A stretch of DNA of 46,872 bases from Zhongshania marina. Its GTDB lineage: Bacteria > Pseudomonadota > Gammaproteobacteria > Pseudomonadales > Spongiibacteraceae. The position numbers were made by a program, and so were the translations under genes. Every line of letters begins with the position of its first letter. The first letter of the stretch is position 1. Below, in pieces: positions 7,943 through 16,886 of this stretch. The notes beneath the pieces were generated by a model. That model was not told the origin of the DNA, made no database searches, and was given only the letters and a program-made list of their open reading frames with translations. The DNA is taken from NCBI RefSeq assembly GCF_002915595.1, contig NZ_PQGG01000018.1:1-46872 (forward strand). Direction: 5' to 3'.

Positions 7943-7969
7943 TAGGTGCTTGTAGCAAAGCTTGCGTTT

Positions 7970-8001
7970 AAAAAAGCCGGCACCACCGAAGTGGTAGCCG
8001 G
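7970..8001 (-). terminator. rho-independent terminator of nirBD
   Basis: On the minus strand a stem CCGGC-T-ACCAC/GTGGT-GCCGG closes on a TTCG tetraloop and is followed by six T. It lies about 50 bp after the nirD stop, between convergent nirD and tetR. Confidence 0.85.
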
Positions 8002-8052
8002 ACGAGGGGGAGACTAGGGTTAAACCCGACGTTTCGCGTCGTTGTATTTGGT

Positions 8053-8376
8053 TTAATGGCTTATGCGGATCTGTACCGAATCGCCTTCGGTGCGCGCCTC
8101 GTAGGAGGCGATAGATACGCTGTCATCTTCCAGGCATTTACCTGCTTCAAGACTAAAGTGTTGTTTATAAATAGGTGAGGCGACCACCAAGGTGCCTTGA
8201 ATACTGCACACAATGCCACGCGACAAGACATTGGCATTGCTGAAGGGGTCTTTATTTGCAAGGGCGTATACCGTGTCGTTAACGCGAAATATGGCTACTT
8301 GGGTTTCGTCTACTAAGGCGGCGACGCCAGTATTTGGCAATATGTCATCGAGCTTGCAAATGGTTGTCCACGACAT
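8053..8376 (-). CDS. nirD: nitrite reductase small subunit NirD
   Basis: This 107-residue Rieske-like fold protein is the small subunit of cytoplasmic NADH-dependent nitrite reductase. Diagnostic segments are MSWTTICKLDDILPNTGVAAL at the N-terminus, VAIFRVNDTVYALANKDPFS (about 27-46), LSRGIVCSIQGTLVVASPIYKQHFSL split over about 52-76, and a C-terminal SVQIRI strand. As usual for NirD, the CxH..CxxH iron ligands of true Rieske proteins are absent. It follows nirB by 67 bp on the same strand and is closed by a strong terminator, so the operon is nirBD only. Confidence 0.95.
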   Translation of the reverse strand: MSWTTICKLDDILPNTGVAALVDETQVAIFRVNDTVYALANKDPFSNANVLSRGIVCSIQGTLVVASPIYKQHFSLEAGKCLEDDSVSIASYEARTEGDSVQIRISH

Positions 8377-8443
8377 GGGGTAATCCTCTTTCTGTTCAGT
8401 GCTGGCCGGCCACCTATATGGCCGGCATCTATATTAAGCTCGT

Positions 8444-10993
8444 TTAAGCAACCGCGATTAAATCGGTGTCGGCGATTTTTTCCGCTTCGGTTGCAGGGCG
8501 AATTTGACCGCGCTCCTGGATGAAGACAATTTCCTTGTCGCTCTTGTCGGCATTCACAAAGCTGCGGAATTGCTTCACTTTCTCTGGGTTCTCGACGGTG
8601 GTTTTCCATTCGCACTGATAGGTGTTCACTACGTGTTCCATTTCAGCTTCAAGATCAGCGCAAATTCCTAGTGAGTCGTCGATAATGACTTTACGCAGAT
8701 AATCTAAGCCGCCTTCGAGGTTTTCCATCCATACGGAGGTGCGCTGTAGGCGGTCTGCGGTGCGCACATAAAACATCAGGAAGCGGTCGATGTACTTGAC
8801 CATTGTTTCGGTGTCGATATCTGAGGCAAATAGATCTGCATGGCGTGGCTTCATGCCGCCGTTGCCACATAGATACAGATTCCAGCCTTTTTCTGTGGCG
8901 ATAACGCCCACGTCTTTGCTCTGTGCCTCGGCGCATTCACGGGTACAACCAGATACCGCCATTTTTAGTTTGTGCGGTGAGCGCAAACCTTTGTATCGGT
9001 TTTCTAGGTCGATGGCTTTGCCAACGCTGTCTTGGACACCGTAGCGGCACCATGTGGAGCCAACACAGGACTTAACAGTACGAAGGGATTTTCCGTAGGC
9101 GTGGCCAGATTCAAAGCCGGCGCTGATCAGCTCTTCCCATATACGCGGCAGTTGGTCGAGGGTGGCGCCGAATAAATCAACCCGCTGACCACCGGTGATT
9201 TTGGTGTAGAGATTGTACTTTTTGGCAACTTGACCAACTGCAATTAAGCCGTCAGGCGTCACTTCACCGCCGGCCATGCGCGGCACCACTGAGTAGGTGC
9301 CGTTCTTTTGCATATTGGCGAGGAAGCGGTCGTTGGTGTCTTGTAATCCAGCGTGCTTGGGTTCGAGTATGTAATCGTTCCAGCATGAGGCCAGAATCGA
9401 CGCGGCGGTAGGTTTACAAATCTCACAGCCGTGACCGCTGCCGTGTTTTTCAAGCAGTTCGTCAAAGGATTTAATTTTACCAACCCGCACCAAGTGGTAG
9501 ATCTCTTGGCGGGTGTAAGGAAAGTGTTCACAGAGGTCGGTGTTAACCTCAACGCCCATTTTAGTCAGCTCGGCATTAAGCACTTGGCCAACCAATGCAG
9601 TACAACCGCCGCAGGTGGTGGCTGCTTTGGTGCAGGCTTTTAGGTCGCCGACGGTCATGGCGCCGCCTTGAACAGCAGCGCAAAGGTCGCCCTTGCTCAC
9701 ATTATTACAAGAACAAATTTGCGCAACATCTGGCAGTGCATCTACACCAAGACCAGCACCCGCGCTGCCATCCAAACTTGGCAAAATCATACTTTCTGGG
9801 TGTTCGGGCAGGGTGATCTTGTTCAGGGCAAATTGCAGCAGGGTGCCGTAGTCATTAGCTTCACCAATTAATACTGCGCCCAGCAGGTGCTGACCGTCAT
9901 TGGTGACAACGATTTTTTTGTAGACCTCGGCCTGCTCGTCAATAAAGGTGTAGCACTTTGCGCCTGGGGTCGTTGAATGGGCGTCGCCAATCGAGGCAAC
10001 ATCTACGCCCATCAGTTTGAGCTTGGTGCTCATATCTGCACCGGTAAAGGCTTTTTCTTCAATGCCACCTAATACGTGGTCGGCGGCAACTCGGGCCATG
10101 TCCCAACCCGGTGCAATAAGGCCGTAAATACGGCCGCCCCATAGGGCGCACTCACCAATTGCATAAATTGCGGGGTCAGAGGTTTGGCAGCTGTCATTAA
10201 TTACAATACCGCCGCGCTCACCAACCTCAAGCTCGCATTGGCGGGCCAGTGCATCTTGAGGGCGAATACCTGCAGAGAATACGAGTATGTCGGTTTCTAG
10301 TTCGGCACCGTCGGCAAATTGCAGTTTATGAACACACTCTTCACCGTCGATGATTTGCTGGGTGTTTTTCTGGGTGTGTACCGATACCCCTAAATCTTCA
10401 ATTTTACGGCGTAAAAGTGCGCCGCCGCCTTCATCTACCTGTACAGCCATCAGGCGAGGCGCAAATTCGATAACGTGGGTTTTTAAACCTAAATCCTTTA
10501 TTGCCTTGGCTGCTTCAAGGCCGAGTAGGCCACCGCCGACAACGGCTCCGACTTTGGCATTCGCCGCTGCTGCGGTTATGGCCTCAAGGTCTTCGATGGT
10601 GCGGTATACAAAGCAGTTTTTACGGTCATGGCCAGGCACTGGTGGTACAAAGGGAAATGAACCGGTAGAAAGTATGAGTTTGTCGTATGCGTACTGTTGG
10701 CCTTTATCGGTGGTGGCGATTTTAGCGTCGCGATCAATCCCAACGACTTTTTCGTTGCTTAGCGCGGTGATGCCGTTATCTTGGTAAAAGCCTTCTTTTA
10801 CCATGTTCAATGACGCTGCTTCGCGGGTTTCGAACCATGCGGTTAGGTGCACCCGATCATAGGCGTGACGAGGTTCTTCGCCAATCACGGTAATGTCGAA
10901 TTGATCAGACTGACCGCTCTCGACAATAGATTCGATAAATTGATGGCCTACAGGGCCGTTACCAACGATAAGCAGGCGTTGTTTGTCAGTCAT
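8444..10993 (-). CDS. nirB: NADH-dependent nitrite reductase large subunit NirB
   Basis: This 849-residue enzyme reduces nitrite to ammonium in the cytoplasm. Domains in order: an FAD/NAD(P)H oxidoreductase part (LLIVGNGPVGHQFIES at 7-22; VGAVVGGGLLGLEAAKAI near 150), a BFD-like [2Fe-2S] domain (ICSCNN...CTKAATTCGGC, about 425-465), a ferredoxin-like half domain and the siroheme/[4Fe-4S] domain. The last carries CVGSTWC (near 640) and CTREC (near 683), the C-x5-C and C-x3-C cluster ligands. AAAGGA precedes the ATG. A consensus sigma-54 promoter lies 83 bp upstream, which indicates nitrogen-limitation control and an assimilatory role. No nitrate reductase catalytic subunit is in the window. 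Confidence 0.97.
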   Translation of the reverse strand: MTDKQRLLIVGNGPVGHQFIESIVESGQSDQFDITVIGEEPRHAYDRVHLTAWFETREAASLNMVKEGFYQDNGITALSNEKVVGIDRDAKIATTDKGQQYAYDKLILSTGSFPFVPPVPGHDRKNCFVYRTIEDLEAITAAAANAKVGAVVGGGLLGLEAAKAIKDLGLKTHVIEFAPRLMAVQVDEGGGALLRRKIEDLGVSVHTQKNTQQIIDGEECVHKLQFADGAELETDILVFSAGIRPQDALARQCELEVGERGGIVINDSCQTSDPAIYAIGECALWGGRIYGLIAPGWDMARVAADHVLGGIEEKAFTGADMSTKLKLMGVDVASIGDAHSTTPGAKCYTFIDEQAEVYKKIVVTNDGQHLLGAVLIGEANDYGTLLQFALNKITLPEHPESMILPSLDGSAGAGLGVDALPDVAQICSCNNVSKGDLCAAVQGGAMTVGDLKACTKAATTCGGCTALVGQVLNAELTKMGVEVNTDLCEHFPYTRQEIYHLVRVGKIKSFDELLEKHGSGHGCEICKPTAASILASCWNDYILEPKHAGLQDTNDRFLANMQKNGTYSVVPRMAGGEVTPDGLIAVGQVAKKYNLYTKITGGQRVDLFGATLDQLPRIWEELISAGFESGHAYGKSLRTVKSCVGSTWCRYGVQDSVGKAIDLENRYKGLRSPHKLKMAVSGCTRECAEAQSKDVGVIATEKGWNLYLCGNGGMKPRHADLFASDIDTETMVKYIDRFLMFYVRTADRLQRTSVWMENLEGGLDYLRKVIIDDSLGICADLEAEMEHVVNTYQCEWKTTVENPEKVKQFRSFVNADKSDKEIVFIQERGQIRPATEAEKIADTDLIAVA

Positions 10994-11075
10994 GTTTACA
11001 TCCTTTAATACTTGCGCATGCTTTGGTCTTTACCGCAGCAGTTTAGCGGGTGTGGATACTATCTGTAGTGGTAAA

Positions 11076-11091
11076 AGCAAAAGCTGTGCCA
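11076..11091 (-). promoter_or_regulatory. sigma-54 promoter of nirBD
   Basis: On the minus strand TGGCAC-AGCTT-TTGCT matches the sigma-54 consensus TGGCAC-N5-TTGCW at every position. Transcription would start near 11063, about 70 bases before nirB. Confidence 0.88.
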
Positions 11092-11356
11092 CTGTTTGGT
11101 TCATTATTTAAGGTATTGATTTTTAAGTAAAAATAGTTTGTGTTGCGCTTTGTTGGGGCGGGGTTTGCGCAAAAACTCGATGTGGCTTGGGGTTTGGTGG
11201 GGCGCAGTGTATTAAAACGGTGCACAAATATCCTAGTGATGGAGGGGTTTCTATGATGCTTTTTGGTGCGTTTTGCTTTGCCGTGTGTTGCGGATATAAA
11301 AATAATTCAATTAAAACAATATCTTAGGTCATTGATTGGGTGGCTAATTTCTTGCT

Positions 11357-11372
11357 TGGCACAGGGATTGCT
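11357..11372 (+). promoter_or_regulatory. sigma-54 promoter of the nitrate transporter gene
   Basis: TGGCAC-AGGGA-TTGCT is another perfect -24/-12 match, facing away from the nirB promoter. Transcription would start near 11384, which leaves the ATG at 11415 and excludes the upstream in-frame GTG at 11340. Confidence 0.88.
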
Positions 11373-11414
11373 GAAGGGCTGTTAGAAACCTTTCCGTTGC
11401 TATTGGAGCTGTTG

Positions 11415-12887
11415 ATGTCTTCCTCAACCTTGAATGTGCTTGATCTCAAGCAAGATAAAATTCGATTACTACATCTTAGTTGGTTTGCCTTTTTTCTGAC
11501 TTTTGTTGTGTGGTTTAACTTTGCGCCGATGTTGTCGGCAATTAAAGAAGCCTTTGATCTGAGCACGCAACAGGTTAAAGCACTGATGATATTGAACGTG
11601 GCTTTGACAATTCCGGCGCGGGTCATAGTGGGTATGTTGGTTGACCGCTTTGGGCCGCGTATCGTCTTTAGTGCATTGTTAATTTCGGGCGGCTTGGTGT
11701 GTGTGGCCTTCGCGATGGCGAATAGCTACGAGATGATTGCACTGCTTCGCTTCTTAATGGGCTTTATTGGTGCCGGTTTCGTTATTGGTATTCGACTGGT
11801 TGGTGAGTGGTTCCCCGCTCGCCAAGTTGGCCTAGCAGAAGGTGTGTATGGTGGCTGGGGTAACTTTGGCTCAGCGGCGGCGGCAATGAGCTTGCCGACT
11901 CTGGCACTGTTTTATGGTGGAGAAAACGGTTGGCGCTATGCGATTGCTACCACGGGCGCGCTTGCTTTTGCTTACGGCTTTTTCTTTTACTGGCGCGCTC
12001 GCAACACTCCCAAGGGTTCTACCTACTTTAAACCGAAAAAATCTGGTGGTTTGGTGGTGAGTAGTAAGCGCGATCTCGTTTTTTATATTGCCATGTGTGT
12101 GCCTATGTATTTGGCATTGGCGGTACTCACCTGGAAGTTGTCACCGGTAAATTTAGGTTTATTGAGTGAGTTTGCCTCTATCGCTCTGTATGTGGTGTTG
12201 GTGGTGCTATTTGTAGTGCAGGTGAGTCAGATTTTGCGGGTAAACAGCGATGTGCTGAACAATGTGCCGACGCCGCCTATGCAGCAGTACAAGTTTAAAC
12301 AAGTCGCCATTTTGAATGTTGCTTATTTTGTTACCTTCGGCTCTGAGCTTGCAGTGGTGTCTATGTTGCCGCTCTTCTTTATGGAAACCTTTACTTTAAG
12401 CGCTGTTGCGGCGGGTATGTTGGCGTCTGGTTTCGCCTTTATGAACTTGGCGGCACGCCCAGGTGGTGGTTATTTGTCGGATAAATTTGGCCGTCGCAAA
12501 TCACTGTCTATTTTAGTTGCGGGTTTGGCGGTAGGTTACATGGTGTTGAGTCAGATTGATTCTGCATGGCCGGTAGCTTTGGCGGTGGTTGCCACCATGT
12601 GCTGCTCATTCTTTGTGCAGGCTGGCGAAGGTGCGGTATTTGCCATTGTGCCACTCGTTAAGCGCAGTATGACTGGGCAGATTGCAGGTATGACTGGCGC
12701 CTACGGTAATGTTGGGGCAGTAATATTTCTAACCGTGTTGTCTTTTGTGAGTACGGCGAACTTCTTTATGGTAATTGCGGCCTGCGCTGCGGTAGTGTTT
12801 GTTGCGGTACAGTTTATGGAAGAGCCTCAAGGTCACACTGCAGAATTAAATGATGACGGCAGTGTTGCCCTGATAGAAGTAAGTTAA
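11415..12887 (+). CDS. nasA: NarK/NasA-type nitrate/nitrite transporter (MFS, NNP family)
   Basis: This 490-residue inner-membrane carrier has about 12 hydrophobic segments. It shows both nitrate/nitrite-porter signatures: [18 protein letters not shown] (about 145-162) and [18 protein letters not shown] with [13 protein letters not shown] (about 405-440). [13 protein letters not shown] supplies a typical conserved Arg. The start is the ATG with GGAG six bases upstream; the promoter position rules out a 25-codon longer form. It is divergent from nirBD and followed at 37 bp by a kinase/phosphatase gene, an arrangement also seen near nirBD in pseudomonads. Confidence 0.93.
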   Translation: MSSSTLNVLDLKQDKIRLLHLSWFAFFLTFVVWFNFAPMLSAIKEAFDLSTQQVKALMILNVALTIPARVIVGMLVDRFGPRIVFSALLISGGLVCVAFAMANSYEMIALLRFLMGFIGAGFVIGIRLVGEWFPARQVGLAEGVYGGWGNFGSAAAAMSLPTLALFYGGENGWRYAIATTGALAFAYGFFFYWRARNTPKGSTYFKPKKSGGLVVSSKRDLVFYIAMCVPMYLALAVLTWKLSPVNLGLLSEFASIALYVVLVVLFVVQVSQILRVNSDVLNNVPTPPMQQYKFKQVAILNVAYFVTFGSELAVVSMLPLFFMETFTLSAVAAGMLASGFAFMNLAARPGGGYLSDKFGRRKSLSILVAGLAVGYMVLSQIDSAWPVALAVVATMCCSFFVQAGEGAVFAIVPLVKRSMTGQIAGMTGAYGNVGAVIFLTVLSFVSTANFFMVIAACAAVVFVAVQFMEEPQGHTAELNDDGSVALIEVS

Positions 12888-12924
12888 AGTGCATTTATAA
12901 AAACTCGTTTCTGGAATTTATCCG

Positions 12925-14637
12925 ATGCACTTTGATGGCGGCTTAAAATTGTCGATTGCCCAGCACAGCAGTGCTGGGCAAAAATCCGTTAACGAAGACA
13001 GTCTTGGCATTCGGGTGCCAGATGACGACCAACTTACCACCAAGGGTGCGGTGGCAGTTATTGCCGATGGCGTGTCCGCCGCAGAGGCGGGTAAAGAGGC
13101 TGCAGAAACCTGTGTAACGGGGTTCTTGAGTGATTATTTTTCAACGCCAGACTCTTGGTCGGTAAAGCGTTCTGCTCAGCAGGTATTAAATGCCTTGAAC
13201 CGTTGGTTGTACGGTCAGGGGCAGCATTATTTGCAAGCCGAAAAAGGCTATGTTTCCACCTTAAGTATTGCCATATTTAAATCGCAAACGGCGCATATAT
13301 TCCATGTTGGCGATAGCAGAATATATCGTTTAAGAGATGGATTTCTTGAGCAACTAACCCGCGATCACGCTATGCCGATTGGTCGAGGTCAGTCCTATCT
13401 CACCCGTGCAATGGGTTTAGATATTAATTTAGATGTGGATTACCGCGCCGCCGATGTCGCCGTTGGCGACGTGTTTTTATTGAGCACAGACGGCATTCAC
13501 GACGTGCTGAGCAATGCGCAGATGCAGGCCATTATCAGCGGCAATGAGCTAGATCACGCAGCACAATGTTTGCTCGACGAAGCTTTGGCCGCCGGTAGCG
13601 ATGATAATGTAAGTTGCCAGTTGCTCAGGGTAGATGCTCTGCCCCTTGAAGACGCCGGGGATGTCTACAGAAAATTAACCGCGCTACCTTTCCCGCCGCC
13701 GCTGAGTGTAGGCATGGTGTTGGACGGCCTGGTGATTGAGTCTGAAATTCACGCCAGCCCCCGCAGTCAGCTTTATCAGGTTTATGACGCAAGCGCAGAT
13801 CGCCATTATGTGATGAAGACGCCGTCGCAAAATTTTAATGACGATCCAGCCTATATCGAGCGCTTTATTTTAGAGAGTTGGATTGGTCGGCGTATTAATA
13901 GTGAATACGTTATCGACGTTGTGGAGCCGCCTAAAGCGCCCAGTTGCCTATATTATTTGTCTGATTACTGCTCTGGCTTAACCTTGGGGCAGTGGATGGT
14001 AAAGAACCCCAAGCCGACAACTCAGGCGATGTTGGAGCTGATTTTACCTGCGGCCAAGGGCCTGCAGGCCATGCATCGGCGTGACACCTTTCATCAAGAT
14101 GTTAAGCCAGATAATATATTAGTTGGTGACGACGGCGGGGTTAAAATCATCGATTTTGGTTCTTGCTATGTCGCGGGTTTAGCTGAAATAGCCGTGCCAA
14201 TTGAGCGCGACAAGGTGCTTGGTACGGCGCAATACTCAGCGCCCGAGCATGTGTTGGGGCGTCGTCCTAGCGCTAAGGCGGATCAATTTTCGTTGGCGGT
14301 GATTGTGTTTGAGATGTTGACTGGGCAGCAGCCCTATCAGGATCGATTACAGAATTGCACAACGACGGCGGCGTTTTCCCGCTTGGAGTATGTGTCTGCC
14401 TGCCACTACAACCCCCATGTGCCGCTGTGGCTGGATGCTGCCTTGAGTCGCGCACTCAGCATTAGCCCCGAACTGCGTTACAACGATGTGTCTGAGTTTG
14501 TGTATGATCTGGAGCATCCCAATCCAGAATATATGAAGAATGAGTTCCAGCCGCTACTCACCCGTAATCCGGTCCGAACCTGGCAGGGCATATCGCTATT
14601 CCTGTTTGTGTGTTTGCTGTGGAGCCTGATGCGTTAG
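12925..14637 (+). CDS. PP2C phosphatase-Ser/Thr kinase fusion protein with C-terminal anchor
   Basis: This 570-residue protein joins two opposing activities. The PP2C domain (about 10-240) keeps the metal motifs VIADGVSAAEAG (near 44), HVGDSRIYRL (near 127), LSTDGIHD (near 185) and GSDDNVS (near 223). The kinase domain (about 265-535) has the ATP lysine in YVMKTP (near 295), catalytic loop FHQDVKPDNILV (near 388), IDFGS (near 408) and YSAPEHV. The loop is HQD where most kinases have HRD, so it is a non-RD kinase. The C-terminus ends in one helix, ISLFLFVCLLWSLM. Its position 37 bp after the transporter suggests it tunes nitrate assimilation; the substrate is unknown. Confidence 0.9.
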   Translation: MHFDGGLKLSIAQHSSAGQKSVNEDSLGIRVPDDDQLTTKGAVAVIADGVSAAEAGKEAAETCVTGFLSDYFSTPDSWSVKRSAQQVLNALNRWLYGQGQHYLQAEKGYVSTLSIAIFKSQTAHIFHVGDSRIYRLRDGFLEQLTRDHAMPIGRGQSYLTRAMGLDINLDVDYRAADVAVGDVFLLSTDGIHDVLSNAQMQAIISGNELDHAAQCLLDEALAAGSDDNVSCQLLRVDALPLEDAGDVYRKLTALPFPPPLSVGMVLDGLVIESEIHASPRSQLYQVYDASADRHYVMKTPSQNFNDDPAYIERFILESWIGRRINSEYVIDVVEPPKAPSCLYYLSDYCSGLTLGQWMVKNPKPTTQAMLELILPAAKGLQAMHRRDTFHQDVKPDNILVGDDGGVKIIDFGSCYVAGLAEIAVPIERDKVLGTAQYSAPEHVLGRRPSAKADQFSLAVIVFEMLTGQQPYQDRLQNCTTTAAFSRLEYVSACHYNPHVPLWLDAALSRALSISPELRYNDVSEFVYDLEHPNPEYMKNEFQPLLTRNPVRTWQGISLFLFVCLLWSLMR

Positions 14638-15000
14638 CGCCGCGAATGTACCGAGACGCCATAGTTTTCGTCTAGATGTTGACTGCACATTATAAAAAAT
14701 AGTGTCTTTGTGGTGCGTTCCTGAACCCGCATGTAATTATTTTGTGTACTAGGCTGGTGCGTTTGCGAGCTATTTGGGCGTAATGCATCCCTCTATTTTG
14801 ATTTCAAACGTTGCTGGCGGGGCCAATTTTGTGCCCTAGGCCACATTTTTCCTGATTTACCAAACCGAAGCCCTGTTTAATCTCAAAAAAATACCAGGAC
14901 TAAATTTCTTTGGCGCGCCTCTTGCAAAGTCATGTCTGAAAGCAGGGATTTTGGATAATTTTTGCTGTAGACGACGAATGCAGATTCAGGCGGTTTAGTC
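14638..15000. other. intergenic region with sigma-54 promoter and upstream palindrome
   Basis: No gene is supported in these 363 bp. It holds the sigma-54-type promoter at 14911-14926 and, about 66 bp upstream of it, the near-palindrome TGTGCCCTAGGCCACA (14830-14845; TGTG-N-CCTAGG-N-CACA). That spacing suits an enhancer-binding activator. A 75-codon minus-strand ORF at 14883-15110 crosses both the promoter and the next gene and is discounted. Confidence 0.55.
14911..14926 (+). promoter_or_regulatory. sigma-54-type promoter of the envelope-machine operon
   Basis: TGGCGC-GCCTC-TTGCA differs from TGGCAC-N5-TTGCW at one base. It faces the operon, with an expected start near 14938, about 60 bases before the first ATG. 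Confidence 0.7.
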
Positions 15001-15534
15001 ATGGCGCATTTTTCTTTAAACAAAATACAAATTTCGATTGTGACTTTATTGTTTTTAAACTCAATAAATTCATTTTCTAGCGACGCAAAACTAGCGGGTA
15101 TAAAAACCAAGGCTATACAGAGCTATCTGTCGCCTGAGTATTCCGCGTCCTCTAGCGAGGCGCTTCATAGTGTTCACGTTTATATCGGCAACGGTGCCGA
15201 GAGCTTTGTCATTCAAGCAGCAAAAATTCAAATAGACGACGCTGAACCGGTTCGTTATATCTATAGTGAAATGGAGTCCAGAGCGCTATTAGCGGGGGGA
15301 TTACATGCTATTAACAGTGCAGATTTGGCTTCTGGCGAACATAGAATTCGCGCGGAGTTTGTCGCGATGGCGGGTGACGGTGGACCAAATACCGACAGGG
15401 TATTTCCTACGATAGATCAGCAGGTAAATGTCAGCGAAGAAACCCATATTGAGTTGCAATTATTTAGCGACGGCATGAAGAAAGTGCTCGGCAAGGCTGA
15501 GCTTGTATTACATGAATGGCGTCCAACATTATGA
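15001..15534 (+). CDS. secreted protein of unknown function, first gene of the ExbB/TPR operon
   Basis: This 177-residue protein begins with a signal peptide (hydrophobic IVTLLFLNSINSFSS, about 13-27). The mature part is rich in short beta-prone segments (VHVYIGNGAESFVIQAAKIQI; IELQLFSDGMKKVLGKAEL), suggesting a small periplasmic beta-sandwich. It has no cysteine and no catalytic motif that I recognise. It lies directly behind the sigma-54-type promoter, and its stop overlaps the next start as ATGA. It is probably an exported component of the apparatus encoded downstream; its specific role is unknown. Confidence 0.8.
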   Translation: MAHFSLNKIQISIVTLLFLNSINSFSSDAKLAGIKTKAIQSYLSPEYSASSSEALHSVHVYIGNGAESFVIQAAKIQIDDAEPVRYIYSEMESRALLAGGLHAINSADLASGEHRIRAEFVAMAGDGGPNTDRVFPTIDQQVNVSEETHIELQLFSDGMKKVLGKAELVLHEWRPTL

Positions 15535-16886
15535 GAGTCTTTATTGTTCTTTCATTATTGCTGTCTTCGCTAAGCTCAAATGTGCTGGCAGATACCTACA
15601 CCCAGGGAACAGGGCGTGACCCTCGGCTTCGGGTGGCGTATTTTAACGCGCGGACACACAAACCGTTTGATGCGCTAATTGAGTTAGCGACGACGGCAAA
15701 TAAACGCGGCCAAATTATAGATGCCGGCCCCGAGATGAATGCGGCGTTTCTGGCTGCAGCGAATGAGTTGGGTGTGAGTTTGTCGGCACTTGGTATAAAA
15801 CTTTCACATCAAAATGAGTCGCAATATGTAGGGAATAGCGCCGCTGATATTTATGCGAATTATAATCGCGGTGTGTCTTTGCTTAAATCAAATACACCGC
15901 TTGACGGTGTGAGTGTACTCAAAGAAATTTCTGTTGGTGAGTATTTAGAGAACGACACGATATTACTGCAAGACAAAGCAAATTTAACACTCGCTTACTA
16001 TTTTTTAGAGTCTGGAGATAATCGCTCAGCTGTTCATTACTTTCGACAAGTTCGACGTTTAAGCATGTATGCCAATAAGGCGCTTGTCGGTCTGGGGTGG
16101 GCATTGCTGAGCCCCAATACCGGGACTGAAGGCGAAACAGCTTTAGATAAACTAAATGCGAGTAAAGTGTCTGCAGAAGGGTATCTGTGGTCTGGGTCTG
16201 AGGACGACATTGCTTGGTCGCGTCGAGAAGCACCGTTCCGGCGCGCTTGGGCGATCGCCAAAGGCGAGAAAGAAGAAGATTTAAGGGCCGCTATTGTTCC
16301 GTGGATGGAGTTGATTAATCGCGACTCCCTTGATCCCGCCGTGCAGGAAGTTATGTTGATACTTCCTTATATAATGCTCCACTGGGATGGGCAAGAAACG
16401 CGGGCGCAGCAATATTATGTCTCTGCGGTGGAGCGTTTAAAGCAGGCGAGCCAGGATTTGGTGAAGATCGAAAATGATATTCGCAGTGGCGGCTTAATCA
16501 GCAGTATTCGCGCCGCAGATATAGACAGCAACGGCTGGGATATTTGGCTTAGCGAACTAACCGCAAATCGCTTGGGCGGTTATCTGAGTCTACTGCTAGA
16601 TAGCGCCGAGTTTCGCAACACGCTACAAGAGCTTAGGCAGCTCGATCTTATCTACAAGCGTTTAAATACCCTAGGTGGTGGCAGTAATGAGGCGGCGTTG
16701 GCGGAGGTGGACGACGCACGTGCGACCTTAGCTAGCGAGCTAGAAAAGCTGGCATTGACGCGAATTGTGGAACGGCGTCATCGCACCGAAGCTTATTCTG
16801 CGGAAGCCGAGTTTGCCCTAGCAAGAAACTACGAACGACTTCGCCTGCAGTTATCCGGTGTGGTTTGGAGTGGGGGTGAATCATGA
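15531..16886 (+). CDS. exported TPR-like helical protein
   Basis: This 451-residue protein has a signal peptide (MRVFIVLSLLLSSLSSNVLA) and a mostly helical mature part. Degenerate TPR-like pairs occur near 110-200 (YNRGVSLLKSN, ANLTLAYYFLESGDNRSAVHYF, ALVGLGWALL), and charged helices occupy the C-terminus. The start is the ATG at 15531, which overlaps the previous stop by four bases; a second ATG five codons upstream would place charged residues before the signal. It overlaps the next gene by four bases. It is likely a periplasmic scaffold partner of the large TPR protein. It recalls the Glt TPR proteins of gliding motility systems by context only. Confidence 0.82.
   Translation: MRVFIVLSLLLSSLSSNVLADTYTQGTGRDPRLRVAYFNARTHKPFDALIELATTANKRGQIIDAGPEMNAAFLAAANELGVSLSALGIKLSHQNESQYVGNSAADIYANYNRGVSLLKSNTPLDGVSVLKEISVGEYLENDTILLQDKANLTLAYYFLESGDNRSAVHYFRQVRRLSMYANKALVGLGWALLSPNTGTEGETALDKLNASKVSAEGYLWSGSEDDIAWSRREAPFRRAWAIAKGEKEEDLRAAIVPWMELINRDSLDPAVQEVMLILPYIMLHWDGQETRAQQYYVSAVERLKQASQDLVKIENDIRSGGLISSIRAADIDSNGWDIWLSELTANRLGGYLSLLLDSAEFRNTLQELRQLDLIYKRLNTLGGGSNEAALAEVDDARATLASELEKLALTRIVERRHRTEAYSAEAEFALARNYERLRLQLSGVVWSGGES

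Noticed and set aside
11100-11130. FNR-type box near attgatttttaagtaa
   Set aside because: Only one half-site matches TTGAT; the other half is wrong.
11340-11414. Longer nitrate transporter starting at GTG 11340
   Set aside because: The sigma-54 promoter at 11357-11372 lies inside this extension, so the transcript would start after it.
14883-15110. 75-codon minus-strand ORF
   Set aside because: It spans a sigma-54 promoter and the start of the next gene and has no ribosome site or family.
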